In this document: positions 9,519-21,158 of the stretch, one piece after another | Layout: every line of letters starts with the position of its first letter | Numbering within the stretch: the first letter of the stretch is position 1 | Assembly: GCA_037127255.1 (NCBI GenBank) | Contig: JBANSL010000017.1 | Span: 44,401,745-44,465,744, forward strand | Length of the DNA: 64,000 bases | Direction: 5' to 3' | From: Persicaria tinctoria | Taxonomy: Eukaryota > Streptophyta > Magnoliopsida > Caryophyllales > Polygonaceae | Made by a program: the position numbers and the translations under genes | The notes under the pieces: generated by a model | What the model was told of the DNA's origin: nothing | What the model saw: only the letters and a program-made list of their open reading frames with translations | Databases searched by the model: none

Positions 9519-10161
9519 AATGTTTAAGTATGGGGTGGGGGGAAGGGCTCACTTTATGCATATTTGATTTATTTGACATTACTTGTGCATTATTTCGTAG
9601 AATTGCTACATGGCTATTTTGGAATGCATTATCTATTTATGTGCTTATATGCATGTTTTCCAAAATTTTGAGAAAAATGACCCCCATTGAAAATTTGAAT
9701 TAATGTCATGGAAGCTTATATTGAACTCGACGATGCAAAATTAGATTCATTAGAGATATAGCATGAAATTGCCTAGTAAAGGGAAGTCACAATGAAGTGC
9801 ATTATTTCTTGAAAACCATGAAAGGAGGAAAAATTTGAAATTGCTTTTGACATGTTGCATGATAAGATGATGGAGGACTTTATATTTCCATATAATGCTC
9901 ATATGTTTATAATCCTAGCCATACCTATGCTTATGCATCACAAAAGCCATAATATGCCTTATTTCATATTTGCTCCACATGATCTAAATATTGCCATTCT
10001 TTACCCTATCCGGGGATTATGTTGAGAATGGTGTTACATTATGGAGATTATCATATGGTGTTTGTGTTGTTAATTATCATTATTGGAGTTTGGAAGGAAA
10101 TTGTCTGAAATATATGGAAAATTTAATAAGTGAAAGAAAATCCGATCAAAGATCGACCCTA

Positions 10162-10186
10162 CTCTCTGAGATAATAGTTTGGAGAG
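10162..10186 (+). ncRNA. Conserved short RNA stem with compensatory changes (candidate structure)
   Basis: The arms are CTCTC (10162-10166) and GAGAG (10182-10186) around a loop containing ATAATAGTTT. Equivalent arms are CTCTC/GAGAG in E2 and E4, CTCGCTA/TGGCGAG in E3, CTCGCTG/CAGTGAG in Z and CTTGCG/CGCAGG in Y. Several positions change on both sides and keep pairing, including U-A to G-C. The flanks (ATCGACCCT before, GATGGGACA after) hardly change. This is a cis-acting RNA element of the retrotransposon transcript, not a separate RNA gene. Confidence 0.55.
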
Positions 10187-10690
10187 ATGGGACACCAGGT
10201 GAGGAGTCCGAAGCACTAAGTATCTGGGGCCATTCATGACACCCATGTTTGCGACTCGCGAGAAGGCAGTGCTGAGGTTAGAGAGGTAAAAGCATTATTA
10301 TTGAGAAAAGCATTATGAAAGATGATGAATCAAATGGAGAAGGAATGTGGAAATTCAGTTTGGAAAGTACTCCATTTTCCCGGATCATTAGCACCACATT
10401 GCCAAAAATTGCCCACCTTTTGCCTTTTACCAATCTACTCCTTCATGAGCTTAAATTAAAGTCTTCTTGATTATCAATGCTTTGTCACGAATGAATTATG
10501 TTTTGCATAACCCTCCTTTTTATGAGTAGATGTTGCTTTTACATATTTGCACATGCATGAATCTGTGACACTAGTACCTTTTCGAGGATGGTAATTGATT
10601 GCAGGGTTATATAAGAATGAATCTAAGATGTTGAGAGTTTTGATTTCGTCCCCTGAATGACAAATAAAAGTATTGCTTGAGGACAAGCAA

Positions 10691-10708
10691 GCTTAAGTAT
10701 GGGGTGTT
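10691..10708 (+). other. Purine tract before the E1 3' LTR
   Basis: GCTTAAGTATGGGGTGTT abuts the 3' LTR start. Its position and the AAGTATGGGGTG core mark it as the plus-strand primer site. The same phrase precedes every 3' LTR of this group: 46343-46360, 61353-61369, and reversed at 14606-14625 and 21159-21176. Confidence 0.75.
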
Positions 10709-12980
10709 TGTTGTGAGCCTAATTTGCCATGTTTTACAATTACTTTTATATCGATTTCGGCATACATTGCATACATTTGGGTTAGAATAATACAGAATCT
10801 GTGTAGTTTACACTTATTTGCAATATATGGAGATCTACACAAGTTTTGGTTATATTTCACAGAAATCGGACGCACTTTGGAGCTAAAAGGAGACTCATGG
10901 AGAAGCTAAAAATGGTGCAGCTGGAGAAAAGGCCATTTTTCACCATTCTTCGTTCTGAATCAAGCTTCGATGTCTTCATGAGAGTTGTAGCCCTTGGAAA
11001 GAGCTTTCCAATGCATGGTCATATGCCTCAATCCGACGAACGAGGACTCGGGAAACTGCGTTTCAAGAACAGAGCAGAAAGCTGAGAAAACTCTACTCGA
11101 GATCGACTAGACTCTACTCGATCTCGACGAGCCCTGGTCGAGCAGACCTGGTCGAGTAGAGCTGATCGAGGACACTGAGTCAGAGACAACCCGACTCCCG
11201 GAACCCTACTCGATCTCGAGTACCCCTGGTCGAGATCGACGAGCCATGTCCGGAGTCGACGAGCTGTGCCGAGCCGAGAAGCCGAGGACGAAGACGCAGA
11301 CCACCTCTACTCGATCTCGACGAGCTCTAGTCGAGATCGACGAGCCCCGAGTCCAGATCCGAGCCTGTCGAGTAGAGCCACCCGAGAAGACCCGGTCGAC
11401 AAAGCCAGTCTACTCGACCTCGACGAGCCCTTGTCGACATCGACGAGCACCGTGAGTCCAGAGTCCGAGCTTGTCGAGCAGAGAAGCCAGCCAAGACCAG
11501 TCGACCAGGATTCCTACTCAAGATCGACAAGGCTCTTGTCGAGATCGAGTAGACTTCCCGAAGCCGCGTTACTCGGTTTTGACGAATCCTACTCGAAGTG
11601 GGATTGCTTGGGCGCGAAGATTGCCGATTCTATCCAAATACATCATGAAGGAAGAGATCTATCCATTAAAGACATTTAGATATATTTAGATTTAATTTCT
11701 TTATTGCTTTTATTTATCATTAAGTATTTACATATAGTTTCAGATATAGATAGAGATATTCTTTCCTAGATTAGCTAGGGAATGAAGCCTATAAATAAAG
11801 CCCTAGGGAGCTGATTTTCATTCAATTCAATTTTCAGAGAAAGACAAGTAGTTCCACAGAGAAGTTTAGGAGTTCTAAGGTTTTTAGGGTTTTGGCTTTC
11901 TGCGAAAGTTGATTGCCAGGATTGTAAAGGCTTTTGAATTTAGTTTTAATGGAATTTAGTTCTTTTCATCAATCAATGTCCGTTATTGCAATGAGGCGTG
12001 AGTAGTCCACCCACTTCTGGGGCTGGGGTGAGCCCGACGGTGGCCATGTGAGGCGATACGGTAAAGGTCAGATCTTTTTGTGCTATTCATCTTCTATCCC
12101 TATGAGCATGATTCTTTTGCGAGAGTTGAAGGTGATCCTTGTTTGTGTTATTGAAGCGAAAGTGATCTTAATGCAACTTGGATTAATTATGTGAAAAAGG
12201 GTTAGTAACAATTAGGGTTTATGCGAAAGCCTCTATATGCCTATTTGTTAATGACGAAAGTTATTTGGTGGAAAGCATGATCTTTTCTGCCTTTGTGTGT
12301 TACTTTGCATGGTTATCGTTGTGGTGTCGAAACCCTAGTCTTGGAAGTCTTTTATTATATTGATTTATTTCTGTCAAAAATCTGAGTTTTAGTTTCGAAT
12401 TTGCAATTTATATTTTCTGTCAATTCTTGTCGATACAGAGGAAAATCTTCTCGATCTCGAGTTGGTTGTACTCGATCTCGAGTACGCTTCGTCTAAGTCG
12501 AGTTGAGTTCTGTTCTGTTGTCGATTTCTGAAGTTTCTGTCTTGACTTGCCCTTGTCGATCTCGAGTTGACTTGGTCGAGATTGAGTTGCCCTTGCCGGG
12601 TTTGCCTGTCTGCTGTGATTTCTGATTTTCTGTTGTCGACTGCTGTGGTCGATCTCGAGTAGCTGTTTGTCGAGATCGACGAGCCCTTTGCTTTGCTTTT
12701 AGTTTCTGCTTTGCTTTGTCTTTCCTGTTTTGCTTTGTTCTTTGCTTCTGCTTTTATTTCTGTTTCTTTCGTTGTTTCTGTGTTTCTGTCTTTTCTGCTG
12801 CTCTGTCTGTGAGAATTTACAGCTACCTGAGAACTGCTGACGTGCTTCCTTGTGGATTCGATCCTGACTATTCTCTTACTACAACGGGAGGAAGTCTTGT
12901 ATTTATTTGCTGAGACAGGGAAGTCAGTCTGAACTTTATTTCATATTTATTTCATACTTGACCATCCTCTTGCAACAACA
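10709..12980 (+). repeat. E1 3' LTR
   Basis: This is the near-identical partner of 3533-5800, with box, word array (about 11090-11600), TATA box 11790-11797 and U5 word cluster (about 12430-12690). It is followed directly by TCAGG and the resumed E2 LTR. Confidence 0.95.
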
Positions 12981-12985
12981 TCAGG

Positions 12986-14605
12986 CACAGTCGAACACAG
13001 CGCAACAGCAGTTACAGAGGCTCGTCGATACCGAGAAGGCCTACTCGATGTCAAGGACAGTCTTTGTCGACTTCGGGTTGGGCTCGTCGAGTTCCTGCAC
13101 AAGTAAGCTACAGCGACTTTGGGTCGAAGATTAGTAGTCGAGATCGACCAGGCTTGGTCGAGATCGACGAGGGCAGAAATTAAAACGAAACGAAAGAAAG
13201 TAAAGACAATTGCTTTGGGACTGCGAAATTGTCTTAATGTAAAAGGCTTCCAAGATTGGGGTTTGCAACAACGATAACCAAGCATGCATAAGGCAGAACC
13301 AAACAAATTATCATGTAAATCGCATCAAAGGACTAAGCTTTCGCCTTTTCCAACAATTAGACAACTCTTTCAAGAAACCCGAATTGTCTCTACTAATTTT
13401 AGGTTTATAATCCAAGTTGTAAACCGTCTATGTGGAACTACTTCTCTACCTCTGAATTTGAATTGAATAAAACTGAGCCCCATGGGCTTTATTTATAGCC
13501 TTCTAATCCTTGCTACTCAAGGATAGAATATCTATATCTATATCTAAAACTATATCTAAAATGCTTAAGGATAAATAAAAGCAATAAGGAAATTAAATCT
13601 AAATATATTAAAATGTCTTAAAGTGGATAGATCTCCTCTTCCATGACGTGTCTTGATGATTTTGGATAGAATCGGCAATCTTCGAGCCCAAGTAATCCCA
13701 CACCGAGTAGGATTCGTCAAACCGCGTCACACAGCTTCTGGAATCGTCGTCAATGTCGACAAGGGTCTTATCGATATCGAGTAGGAGTGTTGTCGACTGG
13801 GCCGATCTCGGCTAGCTGGTGCTCGATGTGGCTCGGACTTGGCTCACGAGTGTACTCGATCTCCACGACAGTCTTGTCGACATCGAGTAGGAATGTTCAT
13901 CGACTAGGTCTTCTCGGGTGGCTCTGCTCGACATGCTCGGGCACGGCTTCCGGGCTCCTGGGCGTCGTCGATCTCAACTAAGGCTCATCGAGATCGACTA
14001 GGGTTGTGGTCAAGGATGGCTCTCTGGTGATGTCGAGGACTCTTCCTCGGCATGGACTCGAACATGCGCTAGGTGGCTCGTCGATCTCGACAAGGTCTCA
14101 TCGAGATCGAGTAGAGATGTGCTGGCGTCTTCGTCCTCGGCTTCTCAATCAGCTCCTCTTCTCATCGACTCCGGGTGTGGTGCTGAGGTGTCGTCGATCT
14201 CGACTAGGTCTTGTCGAGATCGAGTTGTGTTCCGGGAGTCGGGTTGGTCTTGCTCAGCTTTCTCGATCAGGCTTTGTCGACCAAGTCTGCTTGGGCTCTC
14301 TACTCGAGATCGAGTAAGGTGTACTCGACATAGGGTAGCCCTGGCTTTAGCTCGGTTTGTCCTGGTTCTGTACTCTCGGATTCTAGACTTTTGTAGTTGT
14401 TTCCCGAGCTTTTCTGACCTTCCTTAGAATTGCTGTAAAACGTCTCGAATTCTGCGAATTTAAACAGAAACTGGTGTAGATTCCATAATTTGGCAAATAA
14501 ACATAAACTACATAGATTTTGTACTATCTTAGCCCAAATGAATGAAATGTATGCAGAAAACGATATTAAAGTTACATTAAAATATGACAGATTCAGCTCA
14601 CAACA
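12986..14605 (-). repeat. E2 3' LTR, inner part (after E1)
   Basis: This part continues the LTR begun at 3302-3532 and matches 18694-20582. It lacks 266 bases relative to its partner (19128-19393), with a clean junction at 13420/13421. The lost segment lies on the leader side of the TATA box, which is kept. Word array at about 13740-14330 on the GATCTC/GACATC pattern. It ends CTCACAACA next to the purine tract. Confidence 0.92.
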
Positions 14606-15902
14606 AACACCCCATACTTAAGCTTGCTTGTCCTCAAGTAATACTTTTATTCGTCATTCAGGGGAAGAAATCAAAACTCTCAACATATCAGATTCATTCT
14701 TATATAACCCAGCAGTCAATTACCATCCTCGAAAAGGTACTAGTGTCACAAATCCATGCATGTGCAATTCAAAGAGCAACATCTACTCACAGAAGGAGGG
14801 TTATGCAAAAACATTTATAAGTGACAAAGCATTGATAATCAAGAGGACTTCAATTTAAGCTCAAATAAGGAGTAGATTTGGTAAAAGGCTAAAAGGTGGG
14901 CAGTTTCTGGCAATGTGGTGCTAATGATCCGGGGAAATGGAGTATTTCCAAACTTGAATTTCCACATTCCTTTACATAAGTTTCATCACCTTTTATAATG
15001 CTTTTATCAACAATAATGCTTTTGCCTCTCTAACCTCAGCACTGCCTTCTCGCGAGTCGCAAACATGGGTGTCATGAATGGCCCCGGATACTTAGTGCTT
15101 TGGACTCCTCACAATGTGTCCCATCTCTCCAAACTATTATCTCAGAGAGCAGGGTCAATCTACCTTTATCTCCTGAGGTGATTGGATTTTCTTTCACTCA
15201 TTAAATTTTCCATATATTTCAAACAATTTCCTTCCAAACTCCAATAATGATAATAATCACAACACAAACACCATATGATAATCTCCATAATGTAACATCA
15301 TTCTCAACATAATCTCCGGATAAGGTAAAGAATGGCAAATATTTAGATCATGTGGAGCAATATTTGAAATAAGGCATAATATGGCTTTTGTGATGCATAA
15401 GCATATGTAAGGCTAGGATTTCAAACAATGAGCATTATATGGAAATATAAATTCCTCCATCATCTTATCATGCAACATGTCAAAAGAAACTTAAAATTTT
15501 ACCTCCTTTCATGGTTTTCATAAAAATATGCACTTCGTTATGACTTCCCTTACTAGGCAATTTCATGTTATATCTCTAATGAATTCAAATTTGCATCGTC
15601 GAGTTCAATTAAGCTTCCATGACACTAATAAAAAATTTCAATGGGGGTCATTTTTTCAAACTTTTGGAAAACATGCATGTAAGCACAAAATCAATAATGA
15701 ATTCCAAAATAGCCATGTAGCAATTCAAAGAAATAAGTTCTAAAATATGCACAAATAATGTCAAATAAATCAAATATGCATGAACTAAGCCCTTCCCCCA
15801 CCCCATACTTAAAATTTACAGTCTCCCCACTGTATAAAATCAAATAAAAACAAGAGTAAAGGAAGGAACTCACAAGACAACACATCGAAGAGGCAACTCA
15901 GT
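14606..15902 (-). other. E2 purine tract and 3' non-coding region
   Basis: The purine tract, in minus orientation, is at 14606-14625. The region is collinear, reversed, with the 3' non-coding regions of E1, E4, Y and Z. The conserved stem arms are at 15125-15129 and 15145-15149 (minus CTCTC/GAGAG). The internal purine word is at 15800-15810 with an ACAGT/ACTGT pairing beside it. No gene is present; the plus-strand open stretches here are incidental. Confidence 0.75.
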
Positions 15903-18378
15903 CTAGGTCGAGTAACTGTCCTTGTCGATATCGAGTACAGTACTCGATATCGAGTAGGCTCTCATCGTCCAGTGGTTGGCTCCTTCCTCCGCTGTTTGCT
16001 TGGTCCCGTGGTTGCTGATGCTTTTCACCTTCAGCCATGAAATTTCCTCTTTTGCAGGGCCAAAAGAGAAATCCAAAACCTCATCGCCTATGGTGAAGGT
16101 GAGCGATCTATTCTTGACACTTATTTTGGCATCTACAGTAGCTAAGAATGGTCTACCAAGAATAATAGGGCTAGTAGAATCTTCAGCACAGTCAATGATA
16201 AGGAAATCACCTGGAACAAAGCATTTACCAACCTGGACAGGGACGTTCTCTACTATACCTGTAGGGATGACTACTGTATTATTTGCCATGTATAGCTTGG
16301 CATCCACAAGTTCTATGCATCCTATCTTTACTTTCCACCCGATTGATAAAGGCATTATGCTCACACTTGCTCCTAAATCGCACAGAGAATCATATTTATA
16401 TTGTCCAAAACCCACAGTAAGAGAAAACTTACCAGGGTCAGGTCTCTTTTCAGGGAAGTGGAGTACTTTGCATTCGCCTGCGATCTCTGAGATGGATCGC
16501 TTCTTGCTTAGGATTTCCTTCAGAAATTTGACATATCCAGGCATCTCTTGCAGGGCTTCTGTAAAAGGAATAGAAACATTCAGTTCTTGCAGCATATTAA
16601 CAAATCTGGTAAACCTACCTGCAGTGGGATCTTTTTGTGCTTTTGAAGGGAAAGGCAGTGGCTTTTTCAGTTTCGGAGCCTGATCAGCCGTCGGAGGTGC
16701 TACGGAGTCGTCGACGTCGGCCAGGTGCTGCTCCTCGATCTCGACCACGGGCTCCTCGACATCGAGTAGGGTGGTCGACCTGGAGTTGCTGGTCTGCGCG
16801 GCGGAGTCCGAGCTCAGCTTTTGGTTTGTGTCGAGTAGCAACTTGTTGATATCGAGTACACCCTCCTCAAGATCGAGTTGGCTGTGCTCTGTGTCGAGTT
16901 GTTGCTCTGCCTTGTTTTGCTGTTTTCCGACCTCTGGCTCGTGTAATTGATGTCCACTCCTGAGTTTGATAGCTGCGACGTGTCCGGTCTTCCCCTTAGG
17001 ATTTGGTTCTGTTTGCCCAGGGAGTTGTCCGGACGATCGTGGGATCTGTGCAGCAATTTGACCCATCTGCGTTTCTATTCCCCTTTTCCAGATGTCCAAT
17101 TCTCCAAATTTTGTAGTGATGTTCTGGAATTGGTTGTTGATGGTGCCCTGATTCCGACGCATCTCCTCAAGGATCAGCTGCAGATCATCCTTCTTTTGAT
17201 CCCTTTCTGGATGTCCTGGAGCTCTGTAGGGTGGGGGATTCCTAGGAGGACCTTGGTTCCATTGTGGTTGATAGGACCGTTGGTCTCCCAGCGTAGGCTG
17301 CCTCTTCATGTGTTTCTGCCACCCTGACTTGATCAGTGTGTGGGCACTCAGAAGTGGTGTGCCTCTGTGATCCGCATTCGATGCAAGGCTGGTTGACAGA
17401 TAGATATTTGACTTGCTTGAGGAGCTTGCGATTCTGGTCTCTGTAGAACTGCTCCCTGACATCTGGGTCAATCTCCTTTGCTGGCTCACAGAGTGGCATA
17501 GATGGCGCTGGCCTGGCGTAGGAGTTCTCCTCATAGTTTGTAGGAGCCCCATAGTTTTTGTCATTGTTAGTGAGCTTTCCTAGCACACCCCATGTGTCGC
17601 TTGGTGGCATCGTCAGATACTCATAGCGAGTATAATGGTTGATTCTGTCCTTCGTGATTTGATGAAGAGAGTTAAAGAAGATCTTCTGAATGACGTAGGG
17701 TGGCTGTCCATGAGTAGGGCAAGATCGCAGCAGTTCTTTGTAGCGTTCCCATGCCTTTGCCAGTGGTTCCCCTTGCTTCTGTGTGAAGGCGGTGATTTTC
17801 TGACGGAGAAGTGTTGTTTTGGCGGGTGGGAAGTATTTGTTCAGGAACTCTTGCTCTACTTGGGCCCAGGTGGTGAGAGATCTCGACTTCAGCCCTTCAA
17901 GCCACTTCAGTGCAGGTCCAGCGAGAGACCAGCGAAAAGATTTCATCTTGACATATTCCAGAGTTGTACCTTCAGCAAGAGTACGACACATATCATGAAA
18001 GTTAGTAATATGTTCAAGAGGGCACTCATTAAATTTGCCATAAAAAGCATTATTTTTAAGCTCTATCAAAAACTGAGTGCGAATTTCAAAACAATTTTCA
18101 GGGATTAGAATCGCCGATTCAGGCACGACGAGAGCTGGATGCATATAATCCTCTGCAGAAGTTGGATATTGGGAAAGCTCATCTTCTGCTTGCTCCCTTG
18201 CTGCTTTCTCAGTGGCGATAGCAGCATCTTTAGCGGCTAGTTCCCTTGTAAGCCTTTCGATCAGTTGCTCTTGTGTTTCAGCGGCCGCCATGATCCTTTT
18301 GAGTTTAGAGTGGATGTGTAGGTAACGCTCTGGTTCGTCTAAGGCGTCAAACTCAGGTGGTAGACTAGAACGGCGCAT
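15903..18378 (-). pseudogene. gag-pro: E2 gag - zinc knuckle - protease, frameshifted
   Basis: The ATG at 18378 starts a frame with the capsid (FEIRTQFLIELKNNAFYGKF; the W of the KAWERYKEL motif, replaced by TAG in E1, is intact) and a CCHC knuckle (CIECGSQRHTTSECPH, about 17335-17385). Near 17290 about 20 bases are missing after EEAAYAG, shifting the frame. The sequence continues in the next frame through the linker, DLGASVSIMP protease and IILGRPFLAT, to a stop at 15903-15905. There is no integrase-like tail; the protein ends in word-encoded VLDIDKDSYST. Repair is not attempted here; the copy is inactive as it stands. Confidence 0.85.
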
Positions 18379-18440
18379 ACACCTGCGAAGTAACTTAAAG
18401 TAGACGTGAGATTCAACTACCTAAGGCGCGAATGATTGCT

Positions 18441-18458
18441 TCCCCGGCAACGGCGCCA
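18441..18458 (-). other. Primer-binding site of E2 (tRNA-Asp type)
   Basis: The minus strand reads TGGCGCCGTTGCCGGGGA, identical to that of E1, a few bases inside the 5' LTR. Confidence 0.93.
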
Positions 18459-18462
18459 ATTT

Positions 18463-20582
18463 TTTGTTAGGAGGAAATCGAGACTTGCAATAATAAAATA
18501 GAAATAAATCACAGCAAACCAAATTCCATCCCTTGCAAATAATTACAAGACCTCCTCCTGATGCAGCAGCGGGAAGTCAGGATCGATCCACGAGGAAGCG
18601 TGTCAGCGGATCCTAGGTAGCGGTGAAAATCTCACGAACGTCGACAACAGTGGTACTCGACCTCGACTAAAGGTTAGTCGACAGGGGTCAGGCATAGTCG
18701 AACACAGCGCAGCAGCAGTTACAGGGGCTCGTCGATATCGACAAGGCCTACTCGATGTCGAGGACAGTCTTTGTCGACTTCGGGTTGGGCTCGTGGAGTT
18801 CCTCCACAAGTAAGCTACAACGACTTTGGGTCGAAGATCAGTAGTCGAGATCGACCAGGCTTGGTCGAGATCGACCAGGGCAGAAATTAAAACGAAGCGA
18901 AAGAAAGTAAAAACAATTTCTTTGGGACTGCGAAATTAACTTAATGTAAAAAGCTTCCAAGATTGGGGTTTGCAACAACGATAACCAAGCATGCATAAGG
19001 CCGAACCAAACAAATTATCATGTAAATCGCATCAAAGGACTAAGCTTTCGCCTTTTCCAACAATTAGACAACTCTTTCAAGAAACCCTAATTGTCTCTAC
19101 TAATTTTAGGTTTATAATCCAAGTTGTTAGCATGGATCTCCATTAGACGGGTAATAAACACATAAACAAGTAGGAAAATGCTCAAAACATGATAAAGGTC
19201 GGATCTTTACGTCAAACACGCATGGCTATCGTTGGGCTCGCCCCAACCCTAGAAGTGGGTGGACTACTCACGCCTCATCGCAAACTCAGACATTGATTGA
19301 AAGGAAATAACTTGCATTAACTAAATTCAAAGACTTTACAATCCCGGCAATCAACTTTCGTAAACTGCCAAAACCTTAACCTTCGAACTCCCTAAACCGT
19401 CTATGTGGAACTACTTCTCTACCTCTGAAATTGAATTGAATAAAACTGAGCCCCATGGGCTTTATTTATAGCCTTCTAATCCTTGCTACTCATGGATAGA
19501 ATATCTATATCTATATCTAAAACTATATCTAAAATGCTTAAGGATAAATAAAAGCAATAAGGAAATTAAATCTAAATATATCTAAATGTCTTAAAGTGGA
19601 TAGATCCCCTCTTCCATGATGTGTCTTGATGATTTTGGATAGAATCGGCAATCTTCGAGCCCAAGTAATCCCACACCGAGTAGGATTCGTCAAACTGCGT
19701 CACACAGCTTCTGGAATCGTCGTCGATGTCGACATGGGTCTTATCGATATCGAGTAGGAGTGTTGTCGACTGGGCCGATCTCGGCTAGCTGGTGCTCGAT
19801 GTGGCTCAGACTTGGCTCACGAGTGTACTCGATCTCGACGACAGTCTTGTCGACATCGAGTAGGAATGTTCATCGACTAGGTCTTCTCAGGTGGCTCTGC
19901 TCGACATGCTCGGGCACGGCTTCCGGGCTCCTGGGCGTCGTCGATCTCGAATAAGGCTCATCGAGATCGACTAGGGTTGTGGTCAAGGATGGCTCTCTAG
20001 TGATGTCGAGGACTCTTACTCGGCATGGACTCGGACAGGCGCTAGGTGGCTCGTCGATCTCGACAAGGTCTCATCGAGATAGAGTAGAGATGTGCTCGGC
20101 GTCTTCGTCCTCGGCTTCTCAATCAGCTCCTCTTCTCATCGACTCCGGGTGTGGCGCTGAGGTGTCGTCGATCTCGACAAGGTCTTGTCGAGATCGAGTT
20201 GTGTTCCGGGAGTCGGGTTGGTTTGGCTCAGCTTTCTCGACCAGGCTTTGTCGACCAAGTCTGCTTGGGCTCTCTACTCGAGATCGAGTAAGGTGTACTC
20301 GACATAGAGTAGCCCTGGCTTTAGCTCGGTTTGTCCTGGTTCTGTACTCTCGGATTCTGGACTTCTGTAGTTGTTTCCCGAGGTTTTCTGACCTTCCTTA
20401 GAATTGCTGTAAAATGTCTCGAATTCTGCGAATTTAAACAAAAACTGGTGTAGATTCCATAATTTGGAAAATAAACATAAACTACATAGATTCTGTACTA
20501 TCTTAGCCCAAATGAATGAAATGTATGCAGAAAACGATATTAAAGTTACTGTAAAAAAATATGACAGATTCAGCTCACAACA
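18463..20582 (-). repeat. E2 5' LTR (uninterrupted)
   Basis: This is the full-length copy (about 2120 bp). It shows the empty E1 insertion site near 18687-18692, the minus-strand TATA phrase near 19460-19475 and word arrays at about 18725-18880 and 19715-20310. The inner end is slightly mutated (TTTTTGTTAGG against TGTTGTTAGG), so its inner edge is uncertain by 2-3 bases. Confidence 0.9.
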
Positions 20583-20587
20583 GATAT

Positions 20588-21158
20588 CGAGTAGATTACT
20601 CGATATCGAGGAAATTCGCTTCATCGACTTGGCTGGCTTGGCTTTGGTGGAGCAACTCTCTTCGACATTGCTTGGACATGTGACTTTGGTCTTGTCGATA
20701 TTGAAGAGAGTCATCGATATCAATTAAGTGTTGCCCGACATGTCTTCATCTTCGGCTTCTCGATCGGCTTATGTTCCTCGACTCCGGGTTGGTCTTCAGG
20801 GCTTTGTCGATATCGAGTAGAGTACTCGATATCGAGTAACTTTCTGGAGTCGGGTAACTTTGCCTTCAGTTCCTCGATCTGGTGCTCCTCGATCAGTGAT
20901 GTGCCTGGACATTGTTTGTCGATATCGACGAAAAGAAGTCGATATCGAGTAATCTTCAGCCTCCGTCTTTGCTTCTTGGTTTTCTCCCGAAACGGCTCCA
21001 AATTCTGTAATATTAAACCAAAACTTATGTAGATCTCCATTTCTTGCAAATAAGCACATGTTATATAAATTCAACATATTCACATCTCGAAATATGCAAA
21101 GTGTATAGAATATGGAGCTAAAATGTGCATTTCAACATGGCTATTTTAGTGGACATCA
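20588..21158 (-). repeat. E3 3' LTR, inner part (after E2)
   Basis: It resumes after the second GATAT and matches 26805-27376. GATATC words occur as close pairs near 20581-20610, 20808-20840 and 20918-20950. It ends GGACATCA next to the purine tract. Confidence 0.9.

Larger units (their letters stand above)
9232..10690 (+). other. E1 3' non-coding region, conserved across families
   Basis: No credible gene is present. The region is collinear by eye with 44911-46345 (E4), 56628-58113 (Z), 59958-61350 (Y) and, reversed, with E2 and E3. Shared blocks are GTCGGCCTAGCGACTATAAA near 9246, the ACAGTG hairpin, GAACTCGACGATGCAAAATT near 9724, GCTTATGCATCACAAAAGCC near 9930, TATCCGGGGATTATGTTGAG near 10008 and TTTGCGACTCGCGAGAAGGC near 10248. 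Conservation here exceeds that of the coding payload, which points to a cis function such as packaging or plus-strand priming (inference). Confidence 0.75.
3533..12980 (+). mobile_element. E1: complete, youngest Athila-type gag-PR element (9448 bp)
   Basis: The order is 5' LTR 3533-5800, tRNA-Asp primer site 5804-5821, one reading frame 5884-9231, 3' non-coding 9232-10690, purine tract 10691-10708 and 3' LTR 10709-12980. The LTRs start TGTTGTGAGC and end GCAACAACA. They are 2268 and 2272 bp and differ by only a scatter of substitutions and small indels, so the insertion is recent relative to E2 and E3. The frame has gag, zinc knuckle, protease and an integrase-C-terminal-like tail, with no reverse transcriptase, RNase H or integrase core. 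It would depend on a partner element for replication (inference). Confidence 0.95.
3302..20582 (-). mobile_element. E2: Athila-type non-autonomous LTR retrotransposon nested in E3
   Basis: The element is minus-strand: 5' LTR 18463-20582, tRNA-Asp primer site 18441-18458, gag-protease 18378-15903, 3' non-coding region, purine tract 14606-14625, 3' LTR 3302-3532 plus 12986-14605 (split by E1). Ends are TGTTGT...ACAACA with GATAT duplications. It has no polymerase or integrase. One frameshift breaks gag near 17290. Without E1 the element is about 7.8 kb. Confidence 0.93.

Noticed and set aside
15976..16683. 235-codon plus-strand frame opposite the E2 protease, and similar antisense frames at 7743-8258 and 43371-43871
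   Set aside because: They are exact complements of the conserved protease region; conservation is explained by the sense protein.
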